A stretch of DNA of 64,000 nucleotides, from assembly GCA_963741845.1 (NCBI GenBank), contig CAVUJV010000018.1:1-64000 (forward strand). The letters are read 5' to 3'. Made by a program: the position numbers and the translations under genes. The notes under the pieces are model-generated. The model was not told where the DNA came from. It saw only the letters and a list, made by a program, of their open reading frames with translations, and did not search any database. Source of the stretch: Roseiarcus sp963741845. GTDB lineage: Bacteria > Pseudomonadota > Alphaproteobacteria > Rhizobiales > Beijerinckiaceae. Of the stretch, positions 55,348 to 64,000 are shown one piece after another (the first letter of the stretch is position 1; every line of letters starts with the position of its first letter).

Positions 55348-56075
55348 GCCCGCGTCTCCTCGCGTTGTGGTGGCGTTCTGAGTCCGAAATAGGCTTGCGT
55401 CACCGCTTCCCGCGTGAGGGTGGAGGTCGGGCCTTCGATCGCGATTGCGCCCTCGAGCATGCAGATCGTGCGGCTCGCGGTCGCCATCGCGCGCCTGAGA
55501 TCCTGCTCGACGAGGATGATGGCGACGCCCGAGGATTTCAGTCGCTCCAATCCCGCGTAGACGCGATCCACCGCGAGGGGCGAGAGGCCAAGAGAAACCT
55601 CGTCGAGAAGCAGAAGCTCCGGATTCATCATCAGTGCACGCCCGATCGCAGTCGCCTGCTGCTCGCCTCCGGAGAGCGACCCGGCCAAACTCTTGCGGCG
55701 CTGCTTCAGATTTGGAAAAGCCTCCATCACCGCTTCCAGCGTCCAGGCGCCTCTCCGTCTCGCCGAGCTTGCAAGCGTGAGGTTCTCCTCGACAGTGAGC
55801 CGCGCGAAGAGACGCCGCCCCTCGGGCACGAGCGCGATGCCCATGGCCGCTCGCTGATGGGCCGCCGCCGATCCGATGTCGCGGTCCTTATAGAGAATGC
55901 GTCCGCCCGCGAGCGGATGCGCGCCGGCGACGGTTCTCAACATGGTCGTCTTGCCGGCGCCGTTGGCGCCGACAAGCGCAATCGTCTCGCCCACCTCGAT
56001 CGTCATGCTCACGCCGCGCACCGCCGTGAGTTGACCATGCCGCGCCTCGAGCCGCTCAATGACGAGCAGGCTCAT
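55344..56075 (-). CDS. livF: Branched-chain-type ABC transporter ATPase (LivF)
   Basis: This 243-residue ATPase has Walker A VGANGAGKTTMLRTVAG, signature SLSGGEQQATAIGRALM, Walker B LLLLDEVSLGLSP and histidine-switch variant VEQDLRRAMATASR. LivF-type ATPases act with LivG to drive uptake. The ATG overlaps the stop of livG. Confidence 0.92.
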   Translation of the reverse strand: MSLLVIERLEARHGQLTAVRGVSMTIEVGETIALVGANGAGKTTMLRTVAGAHPLAGGRILYKDRDIGSAAAHQRAAMGIALVPEGRRLFARLTVEENLTLASSARRRGAWTLEAVMEAFPNLKQRRKSLAGSLSGGEQQATAIGRALMMNPELLLLDEVSLGLSPLAVDRVYAGLERLKSSGVAIILVEQDLRRAMATASRTICMLEGAIAIEGPTSTLTREAVTQAYFGLRTPPQREETRA

Positions 56076-56803
56076 ATCGCGCCTCCGCCCAGATAGGCTT
56101 CGATCACCCTCCGGTCGGACATGACCGTTTGCGGCTCTCCGTCCGCGATGATGCGGCCGCCGTCCATGCAGACGAGCCGCTCGACTACGCGCAGGAGCAC
56201 ATGCACGATATGCTCGATCCAGACGAGCGCCACGCCACTGCCCTTCACCTCAAGGATGATGTCTACGAGTTCGCTCGCCTCACCATCCGTGAGGCCGCCG
56301 CCGATCTCGTCGAGCAGCAGGGCCTGCGGGCCGGTCGCGAGCGCGCGCGCGAGTTCCAGGCGCTTGCGGTCGATGAGCCCCAGCGTCTCGGCGCGCCGGT
56401 TCGCGATTCCCGCCATGCCCGAGAGCCGCAGCGCGGCGATTGCTTTGTCGTAAGCTTCAGCCCCGCGAAGGCCCGCCCCATGAGCGGCGGCGGCGAAGAC
56501 ATTCTCGAACACGGTCATGCCGCCGAAGGGCCGCGGGATCTGATGCGTGCGCACGAGCCCGTGCCGGCACCGGTCCGAGGTTGCAACACCCGTGACGTCC
56601 TGCCCGCGAAAGAGAACCCGGCCGCTCGTCGGCGCATGCGCGCCGACGAGGATGCTGAGCAACGTGGTTTTCCCCGCCCCGTTGGGGCCGACGACGCCGA
56701 CCGTTTCCCCGGCGGCGAGCGCGAAGTCGACGCCGTCGAGCACGCGCAGCGCGCCGAAGGATTTCGTCACGCTTTCCGCTTCAAGCAAGGGTGCGGCGGC
56801 CAT
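56072..56803 (-). CDS. livG: Branched-chain-type ABC transporter ATPase (LivG)
   Basis: This 243-residue ATPase has Walker A GVVGPNGAGKTTLLSILVGA, Q-loop VRTHQIPRPFGGMTV, Walker B ALLLDEIGGGLTDGEA and a switch in WIEHIVHVLLRVVER. The signature before Walker B is weak (LGLIDRKRLELARAL), as is usual for LivG. It starts six bases after the binding-protein gene. Confidence 0.92.
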   Translation of the reverse strand: MAAAPLLEAESVTKSFGALRVLDGVDFALAAGETVGVVGPNGAGKTTLLSILVGAHAPTSGRVLFRGQDVTGVATSDRCRHGLVRTHQIPRPFGGMTVFENVFAAAAHGAGLRGAEAYDKAIAALRLSGMAGIANRRAETLGLIDRKRLELARALATGPQALLLDEIGGGLTDGEASELVDIILEVKGSGVALVWIEHIVHVLLRVVERLVCMDGGRIIADGEPQTVMSDRRVIEAYLGGGAI

Positions 56804-56809
56804 CGAAGC

Positions 56810-58132
56810 TCAGCCGTTGAACGGGATGAGCTTAGCCTCGACCGGCACATTCGGGTCGGTTGCGTTCTCCGTCACCACATAGGCGAGCTTGAACTTCGAC
56901 CCCGCCGGCGCCTTGACCCATTGGGTGCCGATGATCGGCCCGGGCGAGACATTCGGCACCGGGCCGCTCGTGAAGTCCACCTTGCCGATCATGGTGGTCG
57001 TCTTGAGCGTAGAGATGGATTTGGCGAGAGCCGTCTTGTCCGCGGGATCGCTGCTCGCCTTAAGTGCCTCGAAGCCCGCATCGAATAGCGACATGGTCGC
57101 GCCGAGCTGCTGCGTCCACTGCTTGCCAGACTCCTTTTCGTAGCCGTCCGCCAGCTCCTGACCGCCGACGCCGGTCAGCGGCGACTTATAAGGGAAAGCC
57201 TTGTGCCAGTAGGCGGCGCTTGCCAGGTTGACACCCAGCGAGCCGAGGGCGTCCACTTGGCTCGGGAAGAGTCCGGTCTTGGCGATCTGCGCGATCTTGA
57301 CCATCTTGGTGTAACCCTGCTGCGCCGACTGCCGCCAGAAGGCTGCGAAATCCGGCGGAATGGGGAAGGTGTTGAAGATTTCGCACTTCTCAGCCTTGAA
57401 TTTCGCGATCTGGGCGGAAAAGTCGGTCGTGCCGTCTTCGTAAGCGCCCGGATCGACAATCGTGAAGCCGGCCTTGGCGAGCGCGGGCGCAAGGTTCTCG
57501 CGGATCGCGTTGCCGTCGGCGTCATTCGGATAGAGCACACCGACCTTCTTGTTGGTCGGGATGAGAGTCCACTGTGAGACATAGGTCTTGTAGAACTCGC
57601 CACCGCCGAATCCGAAGTGATAGGTCCACTTGAAGGGTGAAGGCTGGCCGGGCTTCGCGCCACGGCCGAAATACCACGCCTCCCAAGGCATGACGGTGGA
57701 GAGGCACGGCACACCCGCAGCTTCGCAGGCATCGGCGACGGGATTGATCGTCTCCGGGGTCGAGATGACGAGCATCATGTCGATCTTGTCGGAGTTGATT
57801 AGGGTCTTCGCAAGCTGGCCGGCGCGCTGCGGATCGGACTGCGTGTCGCGATCGAGGATTTCGACGGCGTAGGTCTTGTCCCCGACCTTGAGGCCCGAGG
57901 CCAGCGCCTTGCGCACGAGTTCGAGGATGTAGCCGTCGGTCTCGCCGAAGCCCGCAAGCGCGCCCGTGCGCGGGCTGATGAAGCCGATCTTGAGCTTGGC
58001 TTCCGCGTCCGCCGCGAAGGAGCTGCGCGGTCCGATCACCGCCGCAAGGCCTGCCGCGCCCGCCGAGGCAATGAGCCCCCGGCGCGAGATCCGCGCACCA
58101 ATGAGGCGCGGAACGAGGTCGATTCTTTCCAT
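56810..58132 (-). CDS. livJ: Branched-chain-type ABC substrate-binding protein
   Basis: This 440-residue periplasmic-binding protein has a Tat-type leader (ISRRGLIASAGAAGLAAVIG), mature start near ADAEAKLKIGF and then ISPRTGALAGFGETDGY. The ligand pocket half TVMPWEAWYFGRGAKPGQPS suggests a preference for larger or aromatic ligands, though this is only an impression. The ATG at 58132 is preferred because the leader begins there. Confidence 0.88.
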   Translation of the reverse strand: MERIDLVPRLIGARISRRGLIASAGAAGLAAVIGPRSSFAADAEAKLKIGFISPRTGALAGFGETDGYILELVRKALASGLKVGDKTYAVEILDRDTQSDPQRAGQLAKTLINSDKIDMMLVISTPETINPVADACEAAGVPCLSTVMPWEAWYFGRGAKPGQPSPFKWTYHFGFGGGEFYKTYVSQWTLIPTNKKVGVLYPNDADGNAIRENLAPALAKAGFTIVDPGAYEDGTTDFSAQIAKFKAEKCEIFNTFPIPPDFAAFWRQSAQQGYTKMVKIAQIAKTGLFPSQVDALGSLGVNLASAAYWHKAFPYKSPLTGVGGQELADGYEKESGKQWTQQLGATMSLFDAGFEALKASSDPADKTALAKSISTLKTTTMIGKVDFTSGPVPNVSPGPIIGTQWVKAPAGSKFKLAYVVTENATDPNVPVEAKLIPFNG

Positions 58133-58185
58133 TGTGTCCTCCCTGACATAACGGCGCCGGGGCACATGCCGCGCGCCTTCTCCTT

Positions 58186-59629
58186 CTAGAATGGATAGTG
58201 CTGCTTGCCCTCGATCGTGATCCAGCGCAAATCGGTGAACTCGGCAATCACCGCCCTGCTGCCGAAGCGCCCGTACCCTGAGGCTTTTACGCCCCCAAAC
58301 GGCATCTGGCCCTCGTCGTGAAGCGTTGGGCCGTTGATATGGCAGATGCCGGATTCGATGCGCTTCGCCACCGCGAGTGCGCGCTGCACGTCACGGCTGA
58401 ACACCGCGGACGACAGCCCATATTCGGTGTCATTGGCGACGCGGACCGCCTCGTCGTCGCCCTTGACGCGCACCACGGGCTTCACGGGTCCAAAGGATTC
58501 CTCGGCATAGATGCGCATGTCCGGGGTGACTCGGTCGATGACCGTCGCCTCCACGATAGCCCCTGTGCGCGTGCCGCCCGCGACGACCTTCCCACCCTTT
58601 GCTTTCGCGTCGGCGATCAGTTCGTCCATCCGCTCGGCGGCCGAGACGTTGACGAGCGAACCCAACACGACATGCCCGCGAGGATCGCCGGCTGGAAGCG
58701 CGTTCGCGCGCTTCGCGAGCTTCTCGACGAAGGCGTCCGCAACCGAGTTCGTCCACGATCAGGCGTTCCGTGGACATGCAGATCTGACCCTGGTTCATGA
58801 AGGCGCCGAACACTGCAGCATCAACCGCAGCGTCGAGGTCGGCGTCCGCCAGCACGACGAGAGGCGCCTTGCCGCCCAACTCGAGTAGCGCCGGCTTGAG
58901 GTGCTCGGCACACAGCTTTGCGATCTCTTTCCCGACTCTGGAGGAGCCGGTGAAGTTCACGCGCTTGACCGCCGGATGGGCGATCAGTTCCGCCACGATT
59001 TTCGGCGCGTCCTGGGGCGCGTTCGAAATGAAGTTGACGACGCCTCTCGGGAATCCCGCCTCGTTCATGACCTCGACGATCATCCGATGCGTAGCGGGGC
59101 AGGTTTCGGACGAGCGCAGGATGACGGTGTTGCCGCAGGCAAGCGGCGCCGCGATGGCGCGCACCCCAAGAATGACCGGCGCGTTCCACGGCGCGATGCC
59201 CAGCACGACCCCCGCGGGCTGGCGCACCGCCAGGGAGAGCACGCCGGGCTTATCGGCGGGAATGATTTCTCCCGTGATCTGCGTCGTGAGCGCCGCCGCC
59301 TCGCGCAAGAGGCTAGCGGCAAAGTGGACGTTGAAGCCGCCCCACGGTCCCGTCGCGCCGATCTCCTCGGTCATCGCCTTGATGAAATCCGCGGTTCGCG
59401 CCTCGAGAAGGTCGGCCGCCTTGAGGAGGAACGCGCGGCGCTCGCTCGGCCCCGTCTCTGACCAGGCCGGAAAAGCACGAGCGGCGGCCTCGACCACCTT
59501 CGCGACGTCGGCCAGGCCCGCCGCCGCCGCCTCGCTCGCCGCCGCGCCCGTCACCGGGTCCTCGCGAACGAAGGTCGCGCCCGATGCAGCGCCGACCGAC
59601 TCTCCGTCAATGATGAAATCAACCTTCAC
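58186..59629 (-). pseudogene. Aldehyde dehydrogenase (vanillin/benzaldehyde type), one frameshift
   Basis: Starting at GTG 59629 (GGAGG just upstream), the enzyme has FVREDPVTGAAASEAAAAGL, IAPWNAPVILGVRAIAAPLA, glutamate in LELGGKAPLVVLADADLDAA and cysteine in NQGQICMSTERLIVDE. One base near 58750 shifts the frame, after which SVADAFVEKLAKRANALPAG, ESFGPVKPVVRVKGDDEA and GGVKASGYGRFGSRAVIAEF follow to 58186. All catalytic residues are present. It is about 60% alike, by eye, to the next aldehyde dehydrogenase upstream. Confidence 0.88.
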
Positions 59630-59657
59630 TGTTTCCTCCACTTCGTCGCCTCATGTC

Positions 59658-61112
59658 TCAGATCGGATAAGACTGAGGCCCCGACCCGATCGTGATCCAT
59701 CTCAGTTCGGTGAACTCGTGAATGGCGGCTTGGCCGCCAAAGCGGCCATAGCCAGATGCCTTGACCCCGCCGAACGGCGCGTGAGCCTCGTCCTGCACAG
59801 TCGAACCGTTGATGTGGCAGATGCCGGATTCGATGCGGCGCGCGACGTCCAGCGCGCGGGAGACGTCGCGGCCGAAGACGGCCGCGGACAATCCGTATTC
59901 GGTGTCATTGGCGATCCGGACGGCCTCGTCCACGCCGCTCGCTCGGATGACGGCGGCCACTGGGCCAAAGGATTCCTCGGAGTAGATGCGCATGGCCGGC
60001 GTCACAAGGTCGAGCAGCGTCGCGTCGAGCAGCGCGCCCTTCCCGTGACCGCCGCAGAGCAGATGCGCGCCCTTCGAGACCGCATCGCGCACCAACGACA
60101 GCACACGCTCGACCGCCTCCGCGCCAACCATGGGCCCAAGCGGCGTCCTGTTCCTGCGCGGATCGCCCGCGACCAGAGTTTGCGCCTTGGCCGCAAGTTT
60201 GTGGACAAAGCGCTCGGCGACCGTCTCATCGACGATCAGCCGTTCCGTGGACATGCAGATCTGGCCCTGGTTCATGAAGGCTCCGAAGGCGGCGGCGGCG
60301 ACGGCCTCGTCGAGATCGGCGTCGTCGAGCACGAGTAGCGGCGCCTTGCCACCGAGCTCCAGCAGAACCGGCTTCAGATAGCGCGCAGCGAGTTCCGCGA
60401 CATGCCGACCGACGCGGGTCGAGCCGGTGAAGTTCACACGCCGCACAGTCGGGTGGGCGATCAGCGTCTCGACGATCTTGGAAGCGTCCGCCGGGGCGTT
60501 GTTCAGGACATTGACGACCCCCTCCCCGCAGCCCGCCGCATGGAAGCACTCACCGATCAGCCTGTGCGTGCGCGGACAGATCTCCGATCCCTTGAAGACG
60601 ACCGTGTTGCCACAAGCGAGCGGCATGGCGAGGGAACGCACGCCGAGAATGACCGGCGCGTTCCACGGGGCGATGCTTAGGACGACGCCAACCGGCTGGC
60701 GCAGCGCCATTGCGGCGACGCCGGGACGGGCCGAGGGGATCATCTCGCCGATCACCGCGGTCGTCATCGCCGCAGCCTCCCGCAGCATCGCGGCTGCGAG
60801 GCTGACATTGAAGCGGCCCCACGAGCTGGTCGCGCCTATTTCCTCGGTCATGGCCTCGAGGAATTCCGCCTCGCGCGCCTCCAGCGCGTCCGCGCTAGCG
60901 GCGAGCCGGGCCCGGCGCTCGGCCGGGCCAAGGCGGGACCAGACGGGAAAGGCGGCCGCGGCGGAAGCAGCGGCATTCTCGGCATCATCGACCGTCGCGG
61001 CGACGGCGCGGGTCGCAACAGTGCCGGTCAAGGGATTGATACGATCAAAGGTCCGCCGGACGCCATGGCTCTTGCCGGCGGATTCGCGCACGAGGAGGTC
61101 GACGTCGAACAA
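59658..61112 (-). CDS. Aldehyde dehydrogenase (vanillin/benzaldehyde type)
   Basis: This 484-residue NAD(P)+-dependent enzyme has TFDRINPLTGTVATRAVAAT, IAPWNAPVILGVRSLAMPLA, glutamate in LELGGKAPLLVLDDADLDEA, cysteine in NQGQICMSTERLIVDETVAE and the end GGVKASGYGRFGGQAAIHEF. It starts at TTG 61112 following GAGGAAG; the longer frame has no N-terminal similarity. It is the first gene of the operon and divergent from the AraC regulator. It resembles vanillin/salicylaldehyde dehydrogenases and would convert aromatic aldehydes to acids. Confidence 0.9.
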   Translation of the reverse strand: MFDVDLLVRESAGKSHGVRRTFDRINPLTGTVATRAVAATVDDAENAAASAAAAFPVWSRLGPAERRARLAASADALEAREAEFLEAMTEEIGATSSWGRFNVSLAAAMLREAAAMTTAVIGEMIPSARPGVAAMALRQPVGVVLSIAPWNAPVILGVRSLAMPLACGNTVVFKGSEICPRTHRLIGECFHAAGCGEGVVNVLNNAPADASKIVETLIAHPTVRRVNFTGSTRVGRHVAELAARYLKPVLLELGGKAPLLVLDDADLDEAVAAAAFGAFMNQGQICMSTERLIVDETVAERFVHKLAAKAQTLVAGDPRRNRTPLGPMVGAEAVERVLSLVRDAVSKGAHLLCGGHGKGALLDATLLDLVTPAMRIYSEESFGPVAAVIRASGVDEAVRIANDTEYGLSAAVFGRDVSRALDVARRIESGICHINGSTVQDEAHAPFGGVKASGYGRFGGQAAIHEFTELRWITIGSGPQSYPI

Positions 61113-61256
61113 ATGGGGTTGCTTCCTCTCCGCAGGAGCCCATCGAGCACGGGCGACTATTCGGTCGTGGCTCAATTGGTACCGCAGCCTTGGTCTCATT
61201 CAATGGACAGATCACCGCATTTCTTGTATTTTTGTCACTCGTGTGGTGCAATAATT

Positions 61257-62162
61257 GTGTCAGCTTCAAATTTTCGGCCTCTTGCGAGTCCTCATCGTCC
61301 AGGAATCCTGGCGTCGCGAATGTCTCCGACATTCACGGATCAGATCTGGGCGACCTGCGCGATCGACGGCGCTTCTTATTTCCGTATATTCCTGCTGCTT
61401 CAGGGGGAGGCCATTTTCAGCCCGCCGAATGGTCCGGCGATTGAGCTTGTAGCGCCGCAGATGCTCTGGGCGCCTTTCGCGACCGAGGGGCCGTTCCGGC
61501 TTCTCGCCGGGGGTGGTGGGGCGTGGATCCTCGCCAGCGAGGATCTGGTCTGGCGGGTTGTCGCGGACAGCCCTCTCCTCGGACCGATGCGAAGCAGCCT
61601 GGACCATCCGCTGGTCGCGTCGCCCGAACGGATGGAACCGAACGCGGATGAACTCAAAACTCTGTTTGGAGCGCTCGCGCGCGAGAGTGCGAATCCCGGT
61701 CCGGGAGCTATGGCGATGGGTTCCCTCTATCTCGGACTTGTGATGACGCATCTTTGGCGCGCCAGCGGGCTCGCCGACCGGAGTGACGCGCTCCATGCGA
61801 CGGCCCCCATCGCCCAGCGGTTCCGTCAACTCGTCGAAATGCACTATCGGGAAAATCTGAGCGTTCAGGGCTTCAGCGGAATGCTCGGGGTCACGCGCGC
61901 GCATCTACATAGCGCCTGCACCCGAGCGCTAGGGCGCTCCCCCCAGAGGGTTGTACATGACCGGCTCATCGTCGAGGCAAGGCTGAGGCTGCGCCAAAGC
62001 TCCCAGCCCGTCGAGCATATCGCCTATAGCCTCGGCTTCCGGGACGCTGCCTATTTCAACCGCTTTTTCCGGCGTCTGACCGGCATGACCCCTGGCGCAT
62101 ATCGCAAGACTACCCACGTTGCTCACCCCAAAGAGGTGACCGCCTTCGAGGCTTGGCCATAG
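61257..62162 (+). CDS. AraC-family regulator
   Basis: The protein has an N-terminal ligand-sensing cupin-like half (YFRIFLLLQGEAIFSPPNGP) and a C-terminal AraC DNA-binding domain with two helix-turn-helices: LSVQGFSGMLGVTRAHLHSA and PVEHIAYSLGFRDAAYFNRF, followed by FRRLTGMTPGAYRK. Likely length is 301 residues from GTG 61257; ATG at 61203 or 61321 are alternatives. It is divergent from the aldehyde dehydrogenase and probably activates the operon when its aromatic substrate is present. Confidence 0.88.
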   Translation: MSASNFRPLASPHRPGILASRMSPTFTDQIWATCAIDGASYFRIFLLLQGEAIFSPPNGPAIELVAPQMLWAPFATEGPFRLLAGGGGAWILASEDLVWRVVADSPLLGPMRSSLDHPLVASPERMEPNADELKTLFGALARESANPGPGAMAMGSLYLGLVMTHLWRASGLADRSDALHATAPIAQRFRQLVEMHYRENLSVQGFSGMLGVTRAHLHSACTRALGRSPQRVVHDRLIVEARLRLRQSSQPVEHIAYSLGFRDAAYFNRFFRRLTGMTPGAYRKTTHVAHPKEVTAFEAWP

Positions 62163-62241
62163 TCACATTTGAGTTCGCTCGAACGGCGGGGGATTCCCAT
62201 GAGCCGGGATTTCTGACTCCTTTGGCGCGGGAGATTCGGGC

Positions 62242-62740
62242 ATGCCATCAGCGGTCAGATTGCGAGACGACTATTCGGCGGAGGATCTTCGGGCGCTCGC
62301 TCGTCGGTCGAAGGACGTCAACCAGAGCCGGCGGCTTCTGTCGCTGGCAGGGGTTCGAGACGGAATGGACCGAGGGGCGGCGGCGAAGATCGGCGGCATG
62401 GACCGACAGACGCTGCGCGACTGGGTTCATCGCTTCAACGCCTCGGGGCCTACAGGTCTGTTCGACAACTGGACGGATGGTCCCAAGCCTCGCCTGTCGG
62501 AGGAGCAACTGGCTCAGTTGGCGCAGGGGGTGGAGGCCGGGCCGGATCGCGAGATCGACGGCGTCGTTCGCTGGCGGCGGATCGACCTCAAGCGCGTCAT
62601 CGCCGAGAGGTTCGGCGTCGACTTTCACCCCCGTTATGTCGGAAAGCTTCTGAAGAAGCTCGGCTTCTCCCACATCAGGGCGCGGCCGCGTCATCCGGCT
62701 CAGGACGAACGGATCGTCGAAGCGTTCAAAACGTATGGCC
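62242..62740 (+). mobile_element. IS630-family transposase relic (right flank)
   Basis: The plus frame MPSAVRLRDDYSAEDLRALA runs through GGMDRQTLRDWVHRFNASGP, LSEEQLAQLAQGVEAGPDRE and HPRYVGKLLKKLGFSHIRAR to HPAQDERIVEAFKT, then leaves the family. The catalytic half is lost after about 62735. This is a different IS630 type from the relic at 52 kb. Confidence 0.75.
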
Positions 62741-63011
62741 CGCCCCGTTCCCAAGAGGTTTTGTCGAGATCAGCGGCTGATCCAGTCTGCTTCAACGTAT
62801 CCGGCCTCGAGGGGCTTCCTCCGGCCATGATAGACAATCGTCAGCGAGACCTAGCAGCCTGTCGGACTGAGGTTCCGGGAGGATGAGGCGAGGCTGGTTT
62901 TCATCCGTGCGCGGTCGCTTTTCATCAGATCAGCTGCGGAGCGGCCGAGAGGCCGCGCTTGCGGGTCTGATCGGAGTCGTTTGGCGGGGTATTCGGCGGC
63001 TGCGTCCGCTT
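62741..63011. other. Scrambled sequence between two transposase relics
   Basis: After the IS630 fragment the sequence has no recognisable coding content. A short GGGAGGATGAGGCGAG stretch near 62878 looks like a ribosome binding site, but the frame behind it has no family similarity. Confidence 0.35.
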
Positions 63012-63212
63012 TCAGGCGGCGGCGAGGACGAACATCCGCTTGATGTTCCAGGCCATGGTCACGAGGCTCCACTCGCCGCGCGTCTTTTCCAGTCCGCGCA
63101 TCGAAAACTGACGGAATCCGGGCACGGATTTGATGACGCCGAACACCGGCTCCGGGGTCTGTTTGCGCAGAGTGTAGAGATCGCGGCCTTCCGGCGTCTT
63201 CAGCTGTAGTAG
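63012..63212 (-). mobile_element. IS1182-type transposase C-terminal fragment
   Basis: The minus frame ends LQLKTPEGRDLYTLRKQTPE, PVFGVIKSVPGFRQFSMRGL, EKTRGEWSLVTMAWNIKRMF and VLAAA before TGA at 63012-63014, matching the conserved tail of IS1182/IS5-type transposases. Nothing precedes it, so only the tail remains. Confidence 0.7.
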
Positions 63213-63220
63213 CTACTACA
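63205..63220. repeat. Perfect 16-base palindrome
   Basis: TGTAGTAGCTACTACA is its own reverse complement. It lies at the edge of the IS1182 fragment and about 150 bases before the helicase start. It could be an operator, an IS end or a target site. Confidence 0.5.
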
Positions 63221-63369
63221 CTTCATCGCCGGCATGTTCGACAGCGCCGCATACGGGAAGCCGGATCGAGATTGTCCCCGTCCTCGCATCTTCAGCGATC
63301 GTCCTTGCAACAGAGCCGCGGCGCATCGACTGTGGTATCCGAAGGATCCTCGTGAGCCTGCGCCGCCGG

Positions 63370-64000
63370 ATGCCTCGTTCTCTTGCAGTCCTTCTAACGC
63401 CTCACGGCGCCCTCCGTCTGGAGGCCGACGGGGCAGAAGGCGCGCTCGATGAGGCGCTCGTGGGCCGGCTCGAGGCGGCCTTCGCGCGCGGCGAAGGTCA
63501 TGGTCTCCTGCAACTTGGACTCGACGAAGCGGCTGCGGCTCTCCCCGCCGATCTCGCCTTCTGGCGAAATTTCGCGGTCCGTTTCATCGCGGCGCGCTGC
63601 CGGGAAAGCGACGCCGCGCCGGCCGAGTTCATACAGATCGTCAGCGAGGCGCCCCCCATGCGCGGCGCCGAATACCTCGACGTCGCCGTGCTCACGGCGA
63701 TCTGGCGCTCGCTCGCCGAGGCTTTCGAAGTCGAGCGCGCCGCGAGCGGTCTGGACCTGAACGAATTCCTCGCAGCCCGGGACAGCCGCTGGCGCCATGT
63801 CGGACGGGTTCATTTCAACCTCGCGGAGAACCGCAAGGACACAGACCGACCGTTTGCCTTTCTCGCCACCTACGTTCCCGGCCTCTCTGCTCAAGGCGCC
63901 CTTCGGCACGCGCCCCTCGGCGCAGCGCTGCGCGAATATTCCGACGCCGGCGCGAAAGCCGATTTGCTGAGGTTGCTCGAACCGATCAGCCGCGCCAACG
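63370..64000 (+). CDS. SNF2/HepA-type DEAD/DEAH helicase, N-terminal part, runs off the window
   Basis: A frame starting MPRSLAVLLTPHGALRLEAD stays open to the last base. It shows the N-terminal region found before the ATPase core of large SNF2-type helicases: DLAFWRNFAVRFIAARCRES, PPMRGAEYLDVAVLTAIWRS, DRPFAFLATYVPGLSAQG and DLLRLLEPISRAN. The helicase core lies beyond the window. The ribosome binding site is weak. Confidence 0.65.
   Translation, partial: MPRSLAVLLTPHGALRLEADGAEGALDEALVGRLEAAFARGEGHGLLQLGLDEAAAALPADLAFWRNFAVRFIAARCRESDAAPAEFIQIVSEAPPMRGAEYLDVAVLTAIWRSLAEAFEVERAASGLDLNEFLAARDSRWRHVGRVHFNLAENRKDTDRPFAFLATYVPGLSAQGALRHAPLGAALREYSDAGAKADLLRLLEPISRAN

Overview
The window is 64 kb of GC-rich DNA with the gene style of an alphaproteobacterium, most likely in the Hyphomicrobiales/Rhizobiales. 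The pointers are a GapR (DUF2312) protein, a plasmid/ICE-type antirestriction block, an Xre-RES toxin-antitoxin pair, a PEP-CTERM protein, several SOS-repair relics and many insertion-sequence scars. No rRNA, no convincing tRNA, no CRISPR array and no integrase or relaxase was found, so I cannot tell chromosome from large plasmid.

Layout. (1) 0.07-2.6 kb (+): an FNR/FixK-type box, then a small monooxygenase-like gene, a B12-binding sensor with the W-x9-EH motif of CarH-type photoreceptors, and an overlapping diguanylate cyclase. (2) 2.65-3.1 kb: IS debris. (3) 3.4-9.1 kb (-): an arginine-deiminase type cluster (antiporter, arcA, outer-membrane barrel, YfcC-like carrier), all with frame breaks, plus the relic of a second antiporter. 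(4) 9.9-15.6 kb: a CadC-like regulator divergent to a small exported protein, a Hint-domain protein and a PEP-CTERM protein. (5) 16-19 kb: small exported and hypothetical genes, an SRAP (YedK/HMCES) gene and a decayed LigD-like ligase. (6) 19.2-32.5 kb: a mobile-element block with a DarB-like methylase-helicase, ArdC-like antirestriction protein, HU, GapR, WGR, Toprim protein and Xre-RES toxin-antitoxin. Four related GC-rich hairpin elements each sit just upstream of a minus-strand gene in this block. (7) 32.6-32.8 kb: an IS6 fragment.

(8) 32.9-43.5 kb: a compact pyroglutamyl-peptide/5-oxoproline utilisation locus. A MarR regulator, a five-gene peptide ABC transporter and pyroglutamyl peptidase lie on the minus strand, divergent from a fused 1218-residue 5-oxoprolinase. 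The parts suggest uptake of pGlu-peptides, removal of pGlu and ATP-driven opening to glutamate. (9) 43.6-45.5 kb: an IS3-like element with inverted repeats lying inside an ISL3 fragment, plus an IS110 fragment. (10) 45.6-52 kb: an NTF2-like protein, a 1001-residue winged-helix/NB-ARC/TPR regulator, two Tat-type alpha/beta hydrolases and a DUF302 gene. (11) 52.6-62.2 kb: an eight-gene minus-strand operon (two aldehyde dehydrogenases, a branched-chain-type ABC transporter, a coniferyl-alcohol-dehydrogenase-like SDR) with a divergent AraC regulator. It looks like catabolism of an aromatic alcohol/aldehyde and is flanked by two IS630 relics. (12) 63.0-64.0 kb: an IS1182 tail and the start of a SNF2-type helicase that runs off the end.

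About a dozen otherwise well-conserved genes switch reading frame once or more with no missing protein sequence. This is either widespread young pseudogenisation or indel errors in the assembly. It should be settled before any of these genes is called dead. All calls rest on reading the sequence and on memory of protein families; no database search was possible.
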